A DNA stretch of 64,000 bases from Eledone cirrhosa. Its lineage: Eukaryota > Mollusca > Cephalopoda > Octopoda > Eledonidae. A program made the position numbers and the translations under genes. The stretch spans positions 2,609,836-2,673,835 of the forward strand of contig OZ024740.1 in the NCBI GenBank assembly GCA_964016885.1, read 5' to 3'. Each line of letters opens with the position of its first letter. The first letter of the stretch is position 1. Below the pieces are notes generated by a model that was not told the DNA's origin, made no database searches, and saw nothing but the letters and a program-made list of their open reading frames with translations. Positions 21,273-36,170 of the stretch are shown here, piece after piece.

Positions 21273-23180
21273 TTGTCGTCCCCAAAACCTCGTTATTCAC
21301 CAAGCTATCTTTCCCTATCTTGTCTGCCCGAAAAACCTCGTTATTCACCAAGCTATCCTTCTCTACCTTGTCTTCTCCCAAACTTCGTTATTCATCAAGC
21401 CATCTTTCTCTACCTTGTTTTCCCCAAAACCACGTTTTTCACCAAGCTATCTTCCACTACCTTGTATTCCGCAAAAGATCGATATTCACCAAGCTATCTT
21501 TCTCTACCTCGTCTTCTCCAAAAACCGTGTTATTCACCAAGCTATCTTTGTCTACCTTGTTTTCCGCAAAGATCGTTATTCACCAAGCTATCTTTCTCTA
21601 CCTTGTCTTCCGCAAAATATCGTTATTCACCAAGCTATCTTTCTCTACATTTTCTTCCCCCCCAAACCACGTTATACACCAAGCTATCTTTCTCTACCTT
21701 GTCTTCCTCAAAAGATCGTTATTCACCAAGCCATCTTTCTCTACCGTGTCTTCTCCCAAAACCTCGTTATTCACCAAGCTATGTTTCTCTACCTTGTCAT
21801 CCTCCAAAACCTCGTTATTCACCAAGCTAAGTTTCTCTACCTTGTCTTCCCCCAATACCTTGTTATTCACCAAGCTATCTTAAACTACCTTGTCTTCCAC
21901 CAAAACCATGTTATTCAACAAGCTATCTTTCTCTACCTTGTCTTCCGCAAAATATTGTTATTCACCAAGCCATCTTTCTCTACCGTGTCTTCCCCCAAAA
22001 CCTCGTTATTCACCAAGTTATCTTTCTCTACCTTGTCTTCCCCCAAAATTTCGTTATTCACAAAGATATCTTCCTCTGTCATGTCTTCCATCCTAACCTC
22101 GTTATTCACCAAGTTATGTTTCTCTACCATGTCTTCTCCCAAAACCTCATTATTCACCAAGCTATTTTTTATCTACCTTGTCTTCCCCCAAAACCTCGGT
22201 ATTCACCAAGCTATGTTTCTCTACCTTGTCATCCCCCAAAACCTCGTTATTCACCAAGCTATCTTTCCCTATCTTGTCTGCCCGAAAAACCTCGTTATTC
22301 ACCAAGCTATCCTTCTCTACCTTGTCTTCTCCCAAACTTCGTTATTCATCAAGCCATCTTTCTCTACCTTGTTTTCCCCAAAACCACGTTTTTCACCAAG
22401 CTATCTTCCTCTACCTTGTATTCCGCAAAAGATCGATATTCACCAAGCTATCTTTCTCTACCTTGTCTTCTCCAAAAACCGTGTTATTCACCAAGCTATC
22501 TGTGTCTACCTTGTTTTCCGCAAAGATCGTTATTCACCAGGCTATCTTTCTCTACCTTGTCTTCCGCAAAATATCGTTATTCACCAAGCTATCTTTCCCT
22601 ACATTTTCTTCCCCCCAAACCACGTTATACACCAAGCTATCTTTCTCTACCTTGTCTTCCTCAAAAGATCGTTATTCACCAAGCCATCTTTCTCTACCGT
22701 GTCTTCTCCCAAAACCTCGTTATTCACCAAGCTATGTTTCTCTACCTTGTCATCCTCCAAAACCTCGTTATTCCCCAAGCTAACTTTCTCTACCTTGTCT
22801 TCCCCCAATACCTTGTTATTCACCAAGCTATCTTAAACTACCTTGTGTTCTACCAAAACCATGTTATTCAACAAGCTATCTTTCTCTACCTTGTCTTCCG
22901 CAAAATATTGTTATTCACCAAGCCATCTTTCTCTACCGTGTCTTCCCCCAAAACCTCGTTATTCACCAAGTTATCTTTCTCTACCTTGTCTTCCCCCAAA
23001 ATTTCGTTATTCACAAAGATATCTTCCTCTGTCATGTCTTCCATCCTAACCTCGTTATTCACCAAGTTATGTTTCTCTACCATGTCTTCTCCCAAAACCT
23101 CATTATTCACCAAGCTATTTTTTATCTACCTTGTCTTCCCCCCAAACCTCGGTATTCACCAAGCTATGTTTCTCTACCTT
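21273..23180 (+). repeat. 953-bp tandem higher-order repeat (two copies)
   Basis: The rare TTTCCCTATCTTGTCTGCCC landmark is at 21311 and about 22265. The segments 21890-22096 and 22843-23049 are collinear at exactly 953 bp. About 20 units form the block. Confidence 0.87.
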
Positions 23181-25179
23181 GTCATCCCCCAAAACCTCGT
23201 TATTTACCAAGCTATGTTTCTCTACCTTATCTTCCACCAAAACCACGTTATTCACCAAGCTATCTTTCTCAACGTTGTCTTTCCCCCAAACCTCGTTATC
23301 CACCAAGCTAATTTTCTCTACCTTGTTTTCCCCCAAAACCTCGTTATTCACCAAGCTATCTTTCTCTACCCTTTTCTTCCCCCAAAACCTCGTTATTCAC
23401 CAAGCCATCTTGCTCTACCTTGTCTCCCCCCAAAGTCTCGGTATTCATAAAGCTATCTTTATCTACCTCGTCTTCTCCCAAAATGTGGTTATTCACAAAT
23501 ATATCTTCCTCTGCCTCATCTTCTAATTAAACCTCGTTATTCACCAACGATCTTTCTCTACCTGGTCTTCCCCCAAAACATCGTTATTCACCAAGCCATA
23601 TTTCTCTACCTTGTCTTCCCCGAAAACGTCGTTATTCACTACGCTATCTCATTCTAACTCCCCCCCCCCCAATCCTTGTTATGCACCAAGCCATCTTTCT
23701 CTACCTTGGCTTTCCCCAAAACCTCGTTATTAAGCAAGATATCTTTCTCTACCTTGTCTTCTCTCAAAACCACGTTTTTTCCAAGCTATCTTTCTCTACC
23801 TTGTCCTCCCCAAAACCTCGTTATTCACCAAGCTATCTTTCTCTACCTTGACTTCCGCAAAAGCTCGTTATTCAGCAAGCTATCTTTCTCTACCTTGTCT
23901 TCCCCCAAAATCTTGGTACTCACCAAGATATGATTCTCTACCTTGTCTTCCCCAAAACCTCGTTATTCACCAAGTTATCTTTCTCTACCTTGTCTTCCCC
24001 CAAAATTTCGTTATTCACAAAGATATATTCCTCTGCCATGTCTTTCATCTAAACCTCATTATTCACCAAGTTATGTGTCTCTACCATGTCTATCCGCAAA
24101 ACCTCGTTATTCACCAAGCCATCTTTCTCTACCCTGTCTTCTCCCAAAAGCTCATTATTCACCAAGCTATCTTTTATCTACCTTGTCTCCACCCAAAACT
24201 TCGTTATTCACCAAGCCATATTTCTCTACCTTGTCTTCCCCGAAAGCCTCGTTATTCACCAAGCTATCTTATTCTACCTTGTCTCCCCAAATCCTCGTTA
24301 TTCACCAAGCTATCTTTCTCTACCTTGTCTAACCAAAACCTTGTTATTCAAGAAAATATATTTCTCTCCCTTGTCTTCACCCAAATCCTCTTTATTCACC
24401 AAGCTATCTTTCTCTACCTTGTCCTCCCCCAAAACTGCGTTATTCTCAAAGTTATCTTTCTCAACCATTTCTTTCCCCAAAACCTTGTTATTCACCAAGC
24501 TATCCTTCTCAAACTTGTCTTCCCCAAAACATTGTTATTCACCAAGCTATCTTTTCTACCTTGTCTCTCCTCAAAACCTCGTTATTCCCCAAGCTATCCT
24601 TCTCAACCTTGTCTTCCCCAAAACTGTGTTATTCACCAAGCTATCTTTCTCAACCTTGTCTTTCCACAAAACTTCGTTATTTACCAAGCTTTCTTCTCAA
24701 CCTTGTCTTCCCCAAAACCTCGTTATTCAACAAGCTATCTTTATATACCTTGTCTTCTTCAAAACCTTGCTATTCACCAAGCTATCCTTCTCTACCTTGT
24801 CTTCTCCCAAACTTCGTTATTCACCAAGCCATCTTTCTCTACCGTGTCTTACCCAAAACCACGTTTTTCACCAATCTATGTTTCTCTACCTTGTATTCCG
24901 CAAAAGATCGATATTCACCAAGCCATCTTTCTCTACCTTGTCTTCTCCAAAGACCACGTTATTCACCAAGCTATCTTTCTCTACCTTGTCTTCCACAAAG
25001 TTCGTTATTCACCAAGCCATCTGTCTCTACCATGTCCCCTCTCAAAACCTCGTTATTCACCAAGCTATCTTAAACTACCTTGTCATCCCCCAATACCTCG
25101 TTATTCACCAAGCTATCTTTCTCTACCTTGTCTTCCCCCAATACCTCGTTATTCACCAATCTATCTTAAACTACCTTGT

Positions 25180-28100
25180 CTTCCCCCAAAACTTCGTTAT
25201 TCGCCAAGCTATCCTTCTCAACCTTATCTTCCCCAAAACATTGTTATTCACCAAGCTATCTTTTCTACCTTGTACTCCTCCAAAACCTTGTTATTCACTA
25301 AGCTATCTTTCTCAACCTTGACTTCACCCAAAACCTCGTTATTTACCAAGTTATCTTTCTCTGCCCTGTCTTCCCCAAAACCTTGTTATTCAACAAAACA
25401 TATTTGTCTACCTTGTCTTCCCCAATACCTCGTAATTCACCAAGCTATCTTAAACTACCTTGTCTTCCACCAAAACCACGTTATTCACCAAGCTATCTTT
25501 CTCTACCTTGTCTTCCGCAAAATATTGTTACTCACCAAGCCATCTTTCTCTACCGTGTCTTCCCCCAAATCCTCGTTATTCACCAGGCTATCTTTTTCAA
25601 CATTGTCTTTCCCCAAAACCTCGTTATTTAACAAGCTATCCTTCTCAAACTTGTGTTCCTCAAAACCTCGTTATTCACCAAGCTATCTTTCTCAACTTTG
25701 TCTTCCACCAAAACTGCGTTATTCACCAAGCTATCTTTCTCAACCTTGTCCTCCCCCAAAACCTCGTTATTCACCAAGCTATCTTTCTCAAACTTGTCTT
25801 CCCCAAAACCTCGTTATTCACCAAGCTATCTTTCTCAAACTTGTCTTCACCAAAACTTCGTTATTCACCAAGCTATCTTTCTCTACCTTGTCTTCCCCCA
25901 AAGCCTCGATATTCACCAAGCTATCTTTATCTACCTTGTCTTCCCCAAAACCTTGTTATTCACCAAGCTATCCTTCTCTACATTGTCTTCTCCCAAATTT
26001 CGTTATTCTCCAAGCTATCTTACTCTACCTTGTCCCCCCAAATCCTCAATATTCACCAAGCCATCTTTCTTTACCTTGTCTTTCCCCAAAACCTCGTTAT
26101 TAACCAAGCTATCTTTTCTACATTGTTCTCGCCAAAACTGCGTTATTCACCAAGCTATCTTTCTCAACCTTGTCTCTCCTCAAAACCTCATTATTCACTA
26201 AGCTATCTTTCTCTACCTTGTCTTCCCCCAAAACTGTGTTATTCACCAAGCTATCTTTCTCAACCTTGTCTTCCCCCAAAACTTCGTTATTTACCAAGCT
26301 TGCTTCTCAAACTTGTCTTCCCCAAAACCTCGTTATTCAACAAGCTACCTTTCTTTACCTTGTCCCCCCAAAACCTCCTTACTAACCAAGCTATCTTTCT
26401 CTTCCTTGTCATCCCCCAAAACCTCGTTATTCACCAAGCTATCTTTCTCAAACTTGTCTCCCCGAAAACCCTTGTTATTCACCAAGCTATCTTTATATAC
26501 CTTGTCTTCCTCAAAACCTTGTTATTCACCAAGCTATCCTTCTCTACCTTGTCTTCTCCCAAACTTCGTTATTCACCAAGCCATCTTTCTCTAGCTTGTC
26601 TTACCCAAAACCACGTTTTTCACCAATCTATCTTCCCCTACATTGTATTCCGCAAAAGATCGATATTCACCAAGCTACCTTTCTCTACCTTGTTTTCTCC
26701 AAAGACAACGTTATTCACCAAGCTATCTTAAACTACCTTGTCTTCCCCCAATACCTCGTTATTCACCAAGATATCTTTCTCTACCTTGTCTTCCCACAAT
26801 ACCTCGTTATTCACCAAGCTATCTTAAACTACCTTGTCTTCCACCAAAACCACGTTATTCACCAAGCTATCTTTCTCTAGCTTGTCTTCCGCAAATTATT
26901 GTTATTCACCAAGCCATCTTTCTCTATCGTGTGTTCCCCCAAATTCTCGTTATTCACCAAGTTATCTTCCTCCACCTTGTCTTCCCCCAAAATTTCGTTA
27001 TTCACAAAGATATCTTCCTCTGCCATGTCTTCCATCTAATCCTCGTTATTCACCAAGTTATGTTTCTCTAACATGTCTTTCCGCAAAACCTCGTTATTCA
27101 CCAAGCTATCTTTCCCTACCCTGTCTTCTCCCAAAACCTCATTATACACCAAGCTATTTTTTATCTACCTTGTCTTCCACCAAAACTTCATTATTCACGA
27201 AGCTATCTTTCTCTACCTTGTCTTCCGCCAAAACCTCGTTATTCACAAAGCTATCCTTCTCAACCTTGTCTTCCCCAAAACATTGTTATTCACTAAGCTA
27301 TCTTTTCTACCTTGTCCTCCCGCAAACCTTGTTATTCACCAAGCTATCTTTCTCAAACTTATCTTCCCCAAAAACTTTTTATTCACCAAGCTATCTTTCT
27401 CTACCTTGTCCTTCTGCAAAACCTCTTTATTCCCCAAGCTATCTTTCTCTACCTTGTCTTCCCCCAAAACCTTTTTATTCACCAAGCTATCTTCTCAACC
27501 TTGTCTTCCCCAAAATCTCGTTATTCAACAAGCTACCTTTCTCAACCTTGTCCCCCAAAACCTCCTTATTCACCAAGCGATCTTTTTCTACCTTGTCATC
27601 CCTCAAAACCTCGTTATTCACGAAGCTATGTTTCTCTACATTGTTTTCCCCAAAACCTTGTTATTCACCAAGCTATCCTTCTCTACCTTATCTTCTCACA
27701 AAACTACGTTATTCACCAAGCTATATTTCTCTACCTTGTCTTCCGCAAAAGAACGTTATTCACCAAGCTATCTTTCTCTACCTTGTCTTCCGCGAAAGAT
27801 CGTTATTCTCCAAGCTATCTTTCTCTAACTTGTCTTCCACCAAAACCACGTTATTCACCAAGCTATCTTTCTCAATCTTGTCTTCCGCAAAAGATTGTTA
27901 TTCATCAAGCTATCTTTCTCAACCTTATCTTTCCCCAAAACCTCATTATTCACCAATTTATCTTTCTCTACCTTGTCTTCCCCAAAACCTTTTTATTCAG
28001 CAAGATATATTTCTCTACCCTTTTCTTCCCCTAAAACCTCGTTATTCAACAAGCTATGTTTTTCTACCTTGTCATCCCCCAAAACCTCGTTATTCACCAA

Positions 28101-31100
28101 GCTATCTTACTCTACCTTGTCTTTCCCCAAAACAGCGTTATTAACCAAGATATCTTTCTCTACCTTGTCTTCCCCCAAAACTTCGTTATTCACCAAGCTA
28201 TCCTTCTCAACCTTATCTTCCCCAAAACATTGTTATTCACCAAGCTATCTGTTCTACCTTGTACTCCTCCAAAACCTTGTTATTCACCAAGCTATCTTTC
28301 TCAACCTTGACTTCACCCAAAACCTCGTTATTTTCCAAGTTATCTTTCTCTACACTGTCTTCCCCCAAACCTTGTTATTCAACAAAATATATTTCTCTAC
28401 CTTGTCTTCCCTCAATACCTCGTAATTCACCAAGCTATCTTAAACTACCTTGTCTTCCACCAAAACCACGTTATTCACCAAGCTATCTTTCTCTACCTTG
28501 TCTTCCGCAAAATATTGTTACTCACCAAGCCATCTTTCTCTACCGTGTCTTCCCCCAAATCCTCGTTATTCAACAAGCTATCTTTCTCAACATTGTCTTT
28601 CCCCAAAACCTCGTTATTTAACAAGCTATCCTTCTCAAACTTGTGTTCCCCAAAACCTCGTTATTCACCAAGCTATCTTTCTCAACTTTGTCTTCCACCA
28701 AAACTGCGTTATTCACCAAGCTATCTTTCTCAAACTTGTCCTCCCCCCAAACCTCGTTATTCACCAAGCTATCTTTCTGAATCTTGTCTTCCCCAAAACC
28801 TCGTTATTCACCAAGCTATCTTTCTCATTCTTGTCTTCCCCCAAAGCCTCGATATTCACCAAGCTATCTTTATCTACCTTGTCTTCCCCAAAACCTTGTT
28901 ATTCACCAAGCTATCCTTCTCTACATTGTCTTCTCCCAAATTTCGTTATTCACCAAGCTATCTTACTCTACCTTGTCCCCCCAAATCCTCGTTATTCACC
29001 AAGCCATATTTCTTTACCTTGTCTTTCCCCAAAACCTCGTTATTAACCAAGCTATCTTTTCTATATTGTTCTCGCCAAAACTGCGTTATTCACCAAGATA
29101 TCTTTCTCAACCTTGTCTCTCCTCAAAACCTCGTTATTCACTAAGCTATCTTTCTCTACCTTGTCTTCCCCCAAAACTGTGTTATTCACCAAGCTATCTT
29201 TCTCTATCTTGTCTTCCCCCAAAACTGTGTTATTCACCAAGCTATCTTTCTCAACCTTGTCTTCCCGCAAAACTTCGTTATTTACAAAGCTTGCTTCTCA
29301 AACTTGCCTTCCCCAAAACCTCGTTATTCAACAAGCTACTTTTCTTTACCTTGTCCCCCAAAACCTCCTTATTAACCAAGCTATCTTTCTCTTCCTTGTC
29401 ATCCCCAAAACCTCATTATTCACCAAGCTATCTTTCTCAAACTTGTCACCCCGAAAAGCCTCGTTATTCACCAAGCTATCTTTATATACCTTGTTTTCCT
29501 CAAAACCTTGTTATTCACCAAGCTATCCTTCTCTACCTTGTCTTCTCCCAAACTTCGTTATTCACCAAGCCATCTTTCTCTAGCTTGCCTTACCCAAAAC
29601 CACGTTTTTCACCAATCTATCTTCCCCTACCTTGTATTCCGCAAAAGATCGATATTCACCAAGCTACCTTTCTCTACCTTGTTTTCTCCAAAGACAACGT
29701 TATTCACCAAGCTATCTTAAACTACCTTGTCTTCACCCAATACCTCGTTATTCACCAAGATATCTTTCTCTACCTTGTCTTCCCACAATACCTCGTTATT
29801 CACCAAGCTATCTTAAACTACCTTGTCTTCCACCAAAACCACGTTATTCACCAAGCTATCTTTCTCTAGCTTGTCTTCCGCAAAATATTGTTATTCACCA
29901 AGCCATCTTTCTCTATCGTGTGTTCCCCCAAATTCTCGTTATTCACCAAGTTATCTTTCTCTACCTTGTCTTCCCCCAAAATTTCGTTATTCACAAAGAT
30001 ATCTTCCTCTGTCCATCTAAACCTCGTTATTCACCAAGTTATGTTTCTCTACCCTGTCTTCTCCCAAAACCTCATTATTCACCAAGCTATTTGTTATCTA
30101 CCTTGTCTTCCGCCAAAACCACGTTATTCACCAAGCTATCTTTCTTAACCTTCTCTTTCCCCAAAACCTCGTTTTTCACCAAGCTATCCTTCTCAACCGT
30201 GTCTTCCCCAAAACATTGTTATTCACCGAGCTATCTTTTCTACCTTGTCTCTCCTCAAAACCTTGTTATTCACCAAGCTATCTTTCTCAAACTTATCTTC
30301 CCCAAAAACTCTTTATTCACCAAGCTATCTTTCTCTACCTTGTCCTTCCCCAAAACCTCTTTATTCCCCAAGCTATCTTTCTCTACCTTGTCTTCCCCCA
30401 AAACCTTTTTATTCACGAAGCTATCTTCTCAATCTTGTCTTCCCCCAAATCTCGTTATTCAGCAAGCTACCTTTCTCTACCTTGTCCCCCAAAACCTCCG
30501 TATTCACCAAGCGATCTTTTTCTACCATGTCATCCCTCAAAACATCGTTATTCACCAAGCTATCTTTCTCTACATTGTTTTCCCCAAAACCTTGTTATTC
30601 ACCAAGCTATCCTTCTCTACCTTATCTTCTCCCAAAACTACGTTATTCACCAAGCTATCTTTCTCTACCTTGTCTTCCGCAAAAGATCGTTATTCACCAA
30701 GCTATCTTTCTCTACCTTGTCTTCCGCGAAAGATCGTTATTCACCAAGCTATCTTTCTCTAACTTGTCTTCCACCAAAACCACTTTATTCACCAAGCTAT
30801 CTTTCTCAATCTTGTCTTCCGCAAAAGATTGTTATTCATCAAGCTATCTTTCTCAACCTTATCTTTCCCCAAAACCTCGTTATTCACCAATTTATCTTTC
30901 TCTACCTTGTCTTCCCCAAAACCTTTTTATTCAGCAAGATATATTTCTCTACCCTTTTCTTCCCCTAAAACCTCGTTATTCAACAAGCTATGTTTCTCTA
31001 CCTTGTCATCCCCCAAAACCTCGTTATTCACCAAGCTATCTTACTCTACCTTGTCTTCCCCAACACCTTGTTATTCCAAAAGTTATGTTTCTCTACCTTG

Positions 31101-31200
31101 TCTTTCCCCAAAACAGCGTTATTAACCAAGATATCTTTCTCTACCTTGTCTTCCCCCAAAATTTCGTTATTCACCAAGCTATCTTTCTGAAACCTGACTT
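25180..31200 (+). repeat. Higher-order repeat of about 2.93-2.99 kb (two copies)
   Basis: Anchors: 25460 with 28450 (2990), 26643 with 29632 (2989), 26834 with 29823 (2989), 27895 with 30829 (2934). The drop of about 55 bp between anchors reflects unit loss or gain. The unit order is the same across nearly 3 kb. Confidence 0.85.
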
Positions 31201-32429
31201 CACCCAAAACCTCGTTATTCACCAAGTTATCTTTCTCTACACTGTCTTCCCCAAAATCTTGTTATTCAACGAAATACATTTCTCTACCTTGTCTGCCCCC
31301 AATACCTCGTTATTATTCACCAAGCTATCTAAACTACCTTGTCTTCCACCAAAACCACGTTATTCACCAAGCTATCTTTCTCTACCTTGTCTTCCGCAAA
31401 ATATTGTTACTCACCAAGCCATCTTTCTCTACCGTGTCTTCCCACAAAACCTCGTTATTCACCAAGCTATCTTTTTCAATATTGTCTTTCCCCAAAACCT
31501 CGTTATTTAACAAGCTATCCTTCTCAAACTTGTGTTCCCCAAAACCTCGTTATTCACCAAGCAATCATTCTCAAACTTGTCTTCCCCAAAACCTCGTTAT
31601 TCACCAAGCTATCTTTCTCTACCTTGTCTTCCCCCAAAGCCTCTATATTCACCAAGCTATCGTAATCTACCTTGTCTTCCCCAAAACCTTGTTATTCACC
31701 AAGCTATCCTTCTCTACCTTGTCTTCTCCCAAACCTCGTTATTCACCAAGCTATCTTACTCTACCTTGTCCCCACAAATCCTCGTTATTCACCAAGCCAT
31801 CTTTCTTTACCCTGTCTTTCTCCAAAACCTCGTTATTAACCAAGATATCTTTCTCTACCTTGTCTTCCCTAAAACCACGTTATTCTCCAAGCTATCTTTC
31901 TCTACCTTGACTTCCGCAAAAGCTCGTTATTCACCAAGCTATCTTTCTCTACCTTGACTTCCCCCAAAACCTCGTTATTAACCAAGCTATCTTTATCTAC
32001 CTTGTCTTCCCCAAAACCTCGTTGTTTACTAAGATATATTTCTCTATCTTGTCTTCCCCCAAACGTTGTTATTCAAGAAAATATATTTCTCTACCTTGTC
32101 TACCCCCAAATCCTCGTTATTCACCAAGCTATCTTTCTCTACCTTGTCATCCCCCAAAACTGCGTTATTCACCAAGCTATCTTTCTCAATCTTGTCTCTC
32201 CTCAAAACATCGTTATTCACCAAGCTATCCTTCTAAACCTTGCCTTCCCCAAAATCTCGTTATTCACTAAGCTATCTTTCTCTACCTTGTCTTCTCCCAA
32301 AACCTCATTATTCACCAAGCTATTTTTTATATACCTTGTCTTCCCTCAAATCTTCGTTATTCACCAAGCCATATTTCTCTACCTTGTCCCCCCAAATCAT
32401 CGTTATTCACCAAGCCATCTTTCTTTACC

Positions 32430-35400
32430 TTGTCTTTCCCCAAATCCTCGTTATTCACCAAGCTAGGTTTCTCTACCTTGTCTTCCCCTATACATCGTTA
32501 TTCACGAAGCTATCTTTCTCTACCTTGTCTTCCACCAAAACCACGTTATTCACCAAGCTATCTTTCTCAACCTTCTCTTTCCCCAAAACCTCGTTATTCA
32601 CCAAGCTATCCTTCTCAACCTTATCTTCCCCAAAACATTGTTATTCACCAAGCTATCTTTTCGACCTTGTACTCCTCCAAAACCTTGTTATTCACCAAGC
32701 TATCTTTCTCAACTTTGTCTTCCCCAAAACCTCTTTATTCACCAAGCTATCTTTATCTAAATTATCCTTCCGAAAAACCTCTTTATTCCCCAAGCAATCT
32801 TTCTCTACCTTGTCTTCCCCCAAAACTTCGTTATTCACCAATCTATCTTTCTCAACATTGTCTTTCCCCAAAACCTCGTTATTTAACAAGCTATCCTTCT
32901 CAAACTTGTGTTGCCCAAAACCTCGTTATTCACCAAGCTATCATTCTCAACCTTGTCTTCCCCAAAACCTCGTTATTCACCAAGCTATCTTTCTCTACCC
33001 TGTCTTCCCCCAAAGCCTCTATATTCACCAAGCTATCTTTATCTACCTTGTCTTCCCCAAAACCTTGTTATTCACCAAGCTATCCTTCTCTACCTTGTCT
33101 TCTCCCAAACCTCGTTATTCACCAAGCTATCTTACTCTACCTTCTCCCCCCAAATCCTCGTTATTCACCAAGCCATCTTTCTTTCCTTGTCTTTCTCCAA
33201 AACCTCGTTATTAACCAAGATATCTTTCTCTAACTTGTCTTCCCTAAAACCACGTTATTTTCCAAGCTATCTTTCTCTACCTTGATTTCCGCAAAAGCTC
33301 GTTATTCACCAAGCTATCTTTCTCTACGTTGACTTCCCCCAAAACCTCGTTATTAACCAAGCTATCTTTATCTACCTTTTCTTCCCCAAAACCTCGTTAT
33401 TTACTAAGTTATATTTCTCTATCTTGTCTTCCCCCAAACCTTGTTATTCAAGAAAATATATTTCTCTACCTTGTCTACCCCAAATCCTCGTTATTCACCA
33501 AGCAATCTTTCTCTACCTTGTCCTCCCCCAAAACTGCGTTATTCACCAAGCTATCTTTCTCAACCTTGTCTCTCCTCAAAACCTCGTTATTCACCAAGCT
33601 AGGTTTCTCTACCTTGTCTTCCCCTATACATCGTTATTCACGAAGCTATCTTTCTCTACCTTGTCTTCCACCAAAACCACGTTATTCACCAAGCTATCTT
33701 TCTCAACCTTCTCTTTCCCCAAAACCTCGTTATTCACCAAGCTATCCTTCTCAACCTTATCTTCCCCAAAACATTGTTATTCACCAAGCTATCTTTTCGA
33801 CCTTGTACTCCTCCAAAACCTTGTTATTCACCAAGCTATCTTTCTCAACTTTGTCTTCCCCAAAACCTCTTTATTCACCAAGCTATCTTTATCTAAATTA
33901 TCCTTCCGAAAAACCTCTTTATTCCCCAAGCAATCTTTCTCTACCTTGTCTTCCCCCAAAACTTCGTTATTCACCAATCTATCTTTCTCAACATTGTCTT
34001 TCCCCAAAACCTCGTTATTTAACAAGCTATCCTTCTCAAACTTGTGTTGCCCAAAACCTCGTTATTCACCAAGCTATCATTCTCAACCTTGTCTTCCCCA
34101 AAACCTCGTTATTCACCAAGCTATCTTTCTCTACCCTGTCTTCCCCCAAAGCCTCTATATTCACCAAGCTATCTTTATCTACCTTGTCTTCCCCAAAACC
34201 TTGTTATTCACCAAGCTATCCTTCTCTACCTTGTCTTCTCCCAAACCTCGTTATTCACCAAGCTATCTTACTCTACCTTCTCCCCCCAAATCCTCGTTAT
34301 TCACCAAGCCATCTTTCTTTCCTTGTCTTTCTCCAAAACCTCGTTATTAACCAAGATATCTTTCTCTAACTTGTCTTCCCTAAAACCACGTTATTTTCCA
34401 AGCTATCTTTCTCTACCTTGACTTCCGCAAAAGCTCGTTATTCACCAAGCTATCTTTCTCTACGTTGACTTCCCCCAAAACCTCGTTATTAACCAAGCTA
34501 TCTTTATCTACCTTTTCTTCCCCAAAACCTCGTTATTTACTAAGTTATATTTCTCTATCTTGTCTTCCCCCAAACCTTGTTATTCAAGAAAATATATTTC
34601 TCTACCTTGTCTACCCCAAATCCTCGTTATTCACCAAGCAATCTTTCTCTACCTTGTCCTCCCCAAATCATCGTTATTCACCAAACCATCTTTCTTTACC
34701 TTCTCTTTCCCCAAATCCTCGTTATTCACCAAGCTAGGTTTCTCTACCTTGTCTTCCCCTATACATCGTTATTCACGAAGCTATCTTTCTCTACCTTGTC
34801 TTCCACCAAAACCACGTTATTCACCAAGCTATCTTTCTCAACCTTCTCTTTCCCCAAAACCTCGTTATTCACCAAGCTATCCTTCTCAACCTTATCTTCC
34901 CCAAAACATTGTTATTCACCAAGCTATCTTTTCGACCTTGTACTCCTCCAAAACCTTGTTATTCACCAAGCTATCTTTCTCAACTTTGTCTTCCCCAAAA
35001 CCTCTTTATTCACCAAGCTATCTTTATCTAAATTATCCTTCCGAAAAACCTCTTTATTCCCCAAGCAATCTTTCTCTACCTTGTCTTCCCCCAAAACTTC
35101 GTTATTCACCAAACTATCTTTCTCAACATTGTCTTTCCCCAAAACCTCGTTATTTAACAAGCTATCCTTCTCAAACTTGTGTTCCCCAAAACCTCGTTAT
35201 TCACCAAGCTATCATTCTCAACCTTGTCTTCCCCAAAACCTCGTTATTCACCAAGCTATCTTTCTCTACCCTGTCTTCCCCCAAAGCCTCTATATTCACC
35301 AAGCTATCTTTATCTACCTTGTCTTCCCCAAAACCTTGTTATTCACCAAGCTATCCTTCTCTACCTTGTCTTCTCCCAAACCTCGTTATTCACCAAGCTA

Positions 35401-35600
35401 TCTTACTCTACCTTCTCCCCCCAAATCCTCGTTATTCACCAAGCCATCTTTCTTTCCTTGTCTTTCTCCAAAACCTCGTTATTAACCAAGATATGTTTCT
35501 CTACCTTGTCTTCCCTAAAACCACGTTATTTTCCAAGCTATCTTTCTCCACCTTGACTTCCACAAAAGCTCGTTATTCACCAAGCTATCTTTCTCTACGT
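32430..35600 (+). repeat. 1135-bp higher-order repeat in three tandem copies
   Basis: Landmark AGGTTTCTCTACC is at 32465, 33601 and 34736 (offsets 1136 and 1135), and collinear segments start at 32692, 33828 and 34963. The three copies look nearly identical, suggesting very recent amplification. Confidence 0.9.
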
Positions 35601-36170
35601 TGACTTCCCCCAAAACCTCGTTATTAACCAAGCTATCTTTATCTACCTTTTCTTCCCCAAAACCTCGTTATTTACTAAGTTATATTTCTCTATCTTGTCT
35701 TCCCCCAAACCTTGTTATTCAAGAAAATATATTTCTCTACCTTGTCTACCCCAAATCCTCGTTATTCACCAAGCAATCTTTCTCTACCTTGTCCTCCCCC
35801 AAAACTGCGTTATTCACCAAGCTATCTTTCTCAACCTTGTCTCTCCTCAAAACCTCGTTATTCACCAAGCTATCCTTCTAAACGTTGTCTTCCCCAAAAT
35901 CTCTTTATTCACTAAGCTATCTTTCTCTACCTTGTCTTCTCCCAAAACATCATTATTCACCAAGCTATTTTTTATCTACCTTGTCTTCCCCCAAATCTTC
36001 GTTATTCACCAAGCCGTATTTCTCTACCTTGTCTTCCCCGAAAACCTCGTTATTCACCAAGCTATCTTACTCTAACTTGTCCCCCCATATCCTCGTTATT
36101 CACCAAGCCATCTTTCTTTACCTTATCTTTCACCAAAACCTCGTTATTCACCAAGCTAGGTTTCTCTACC

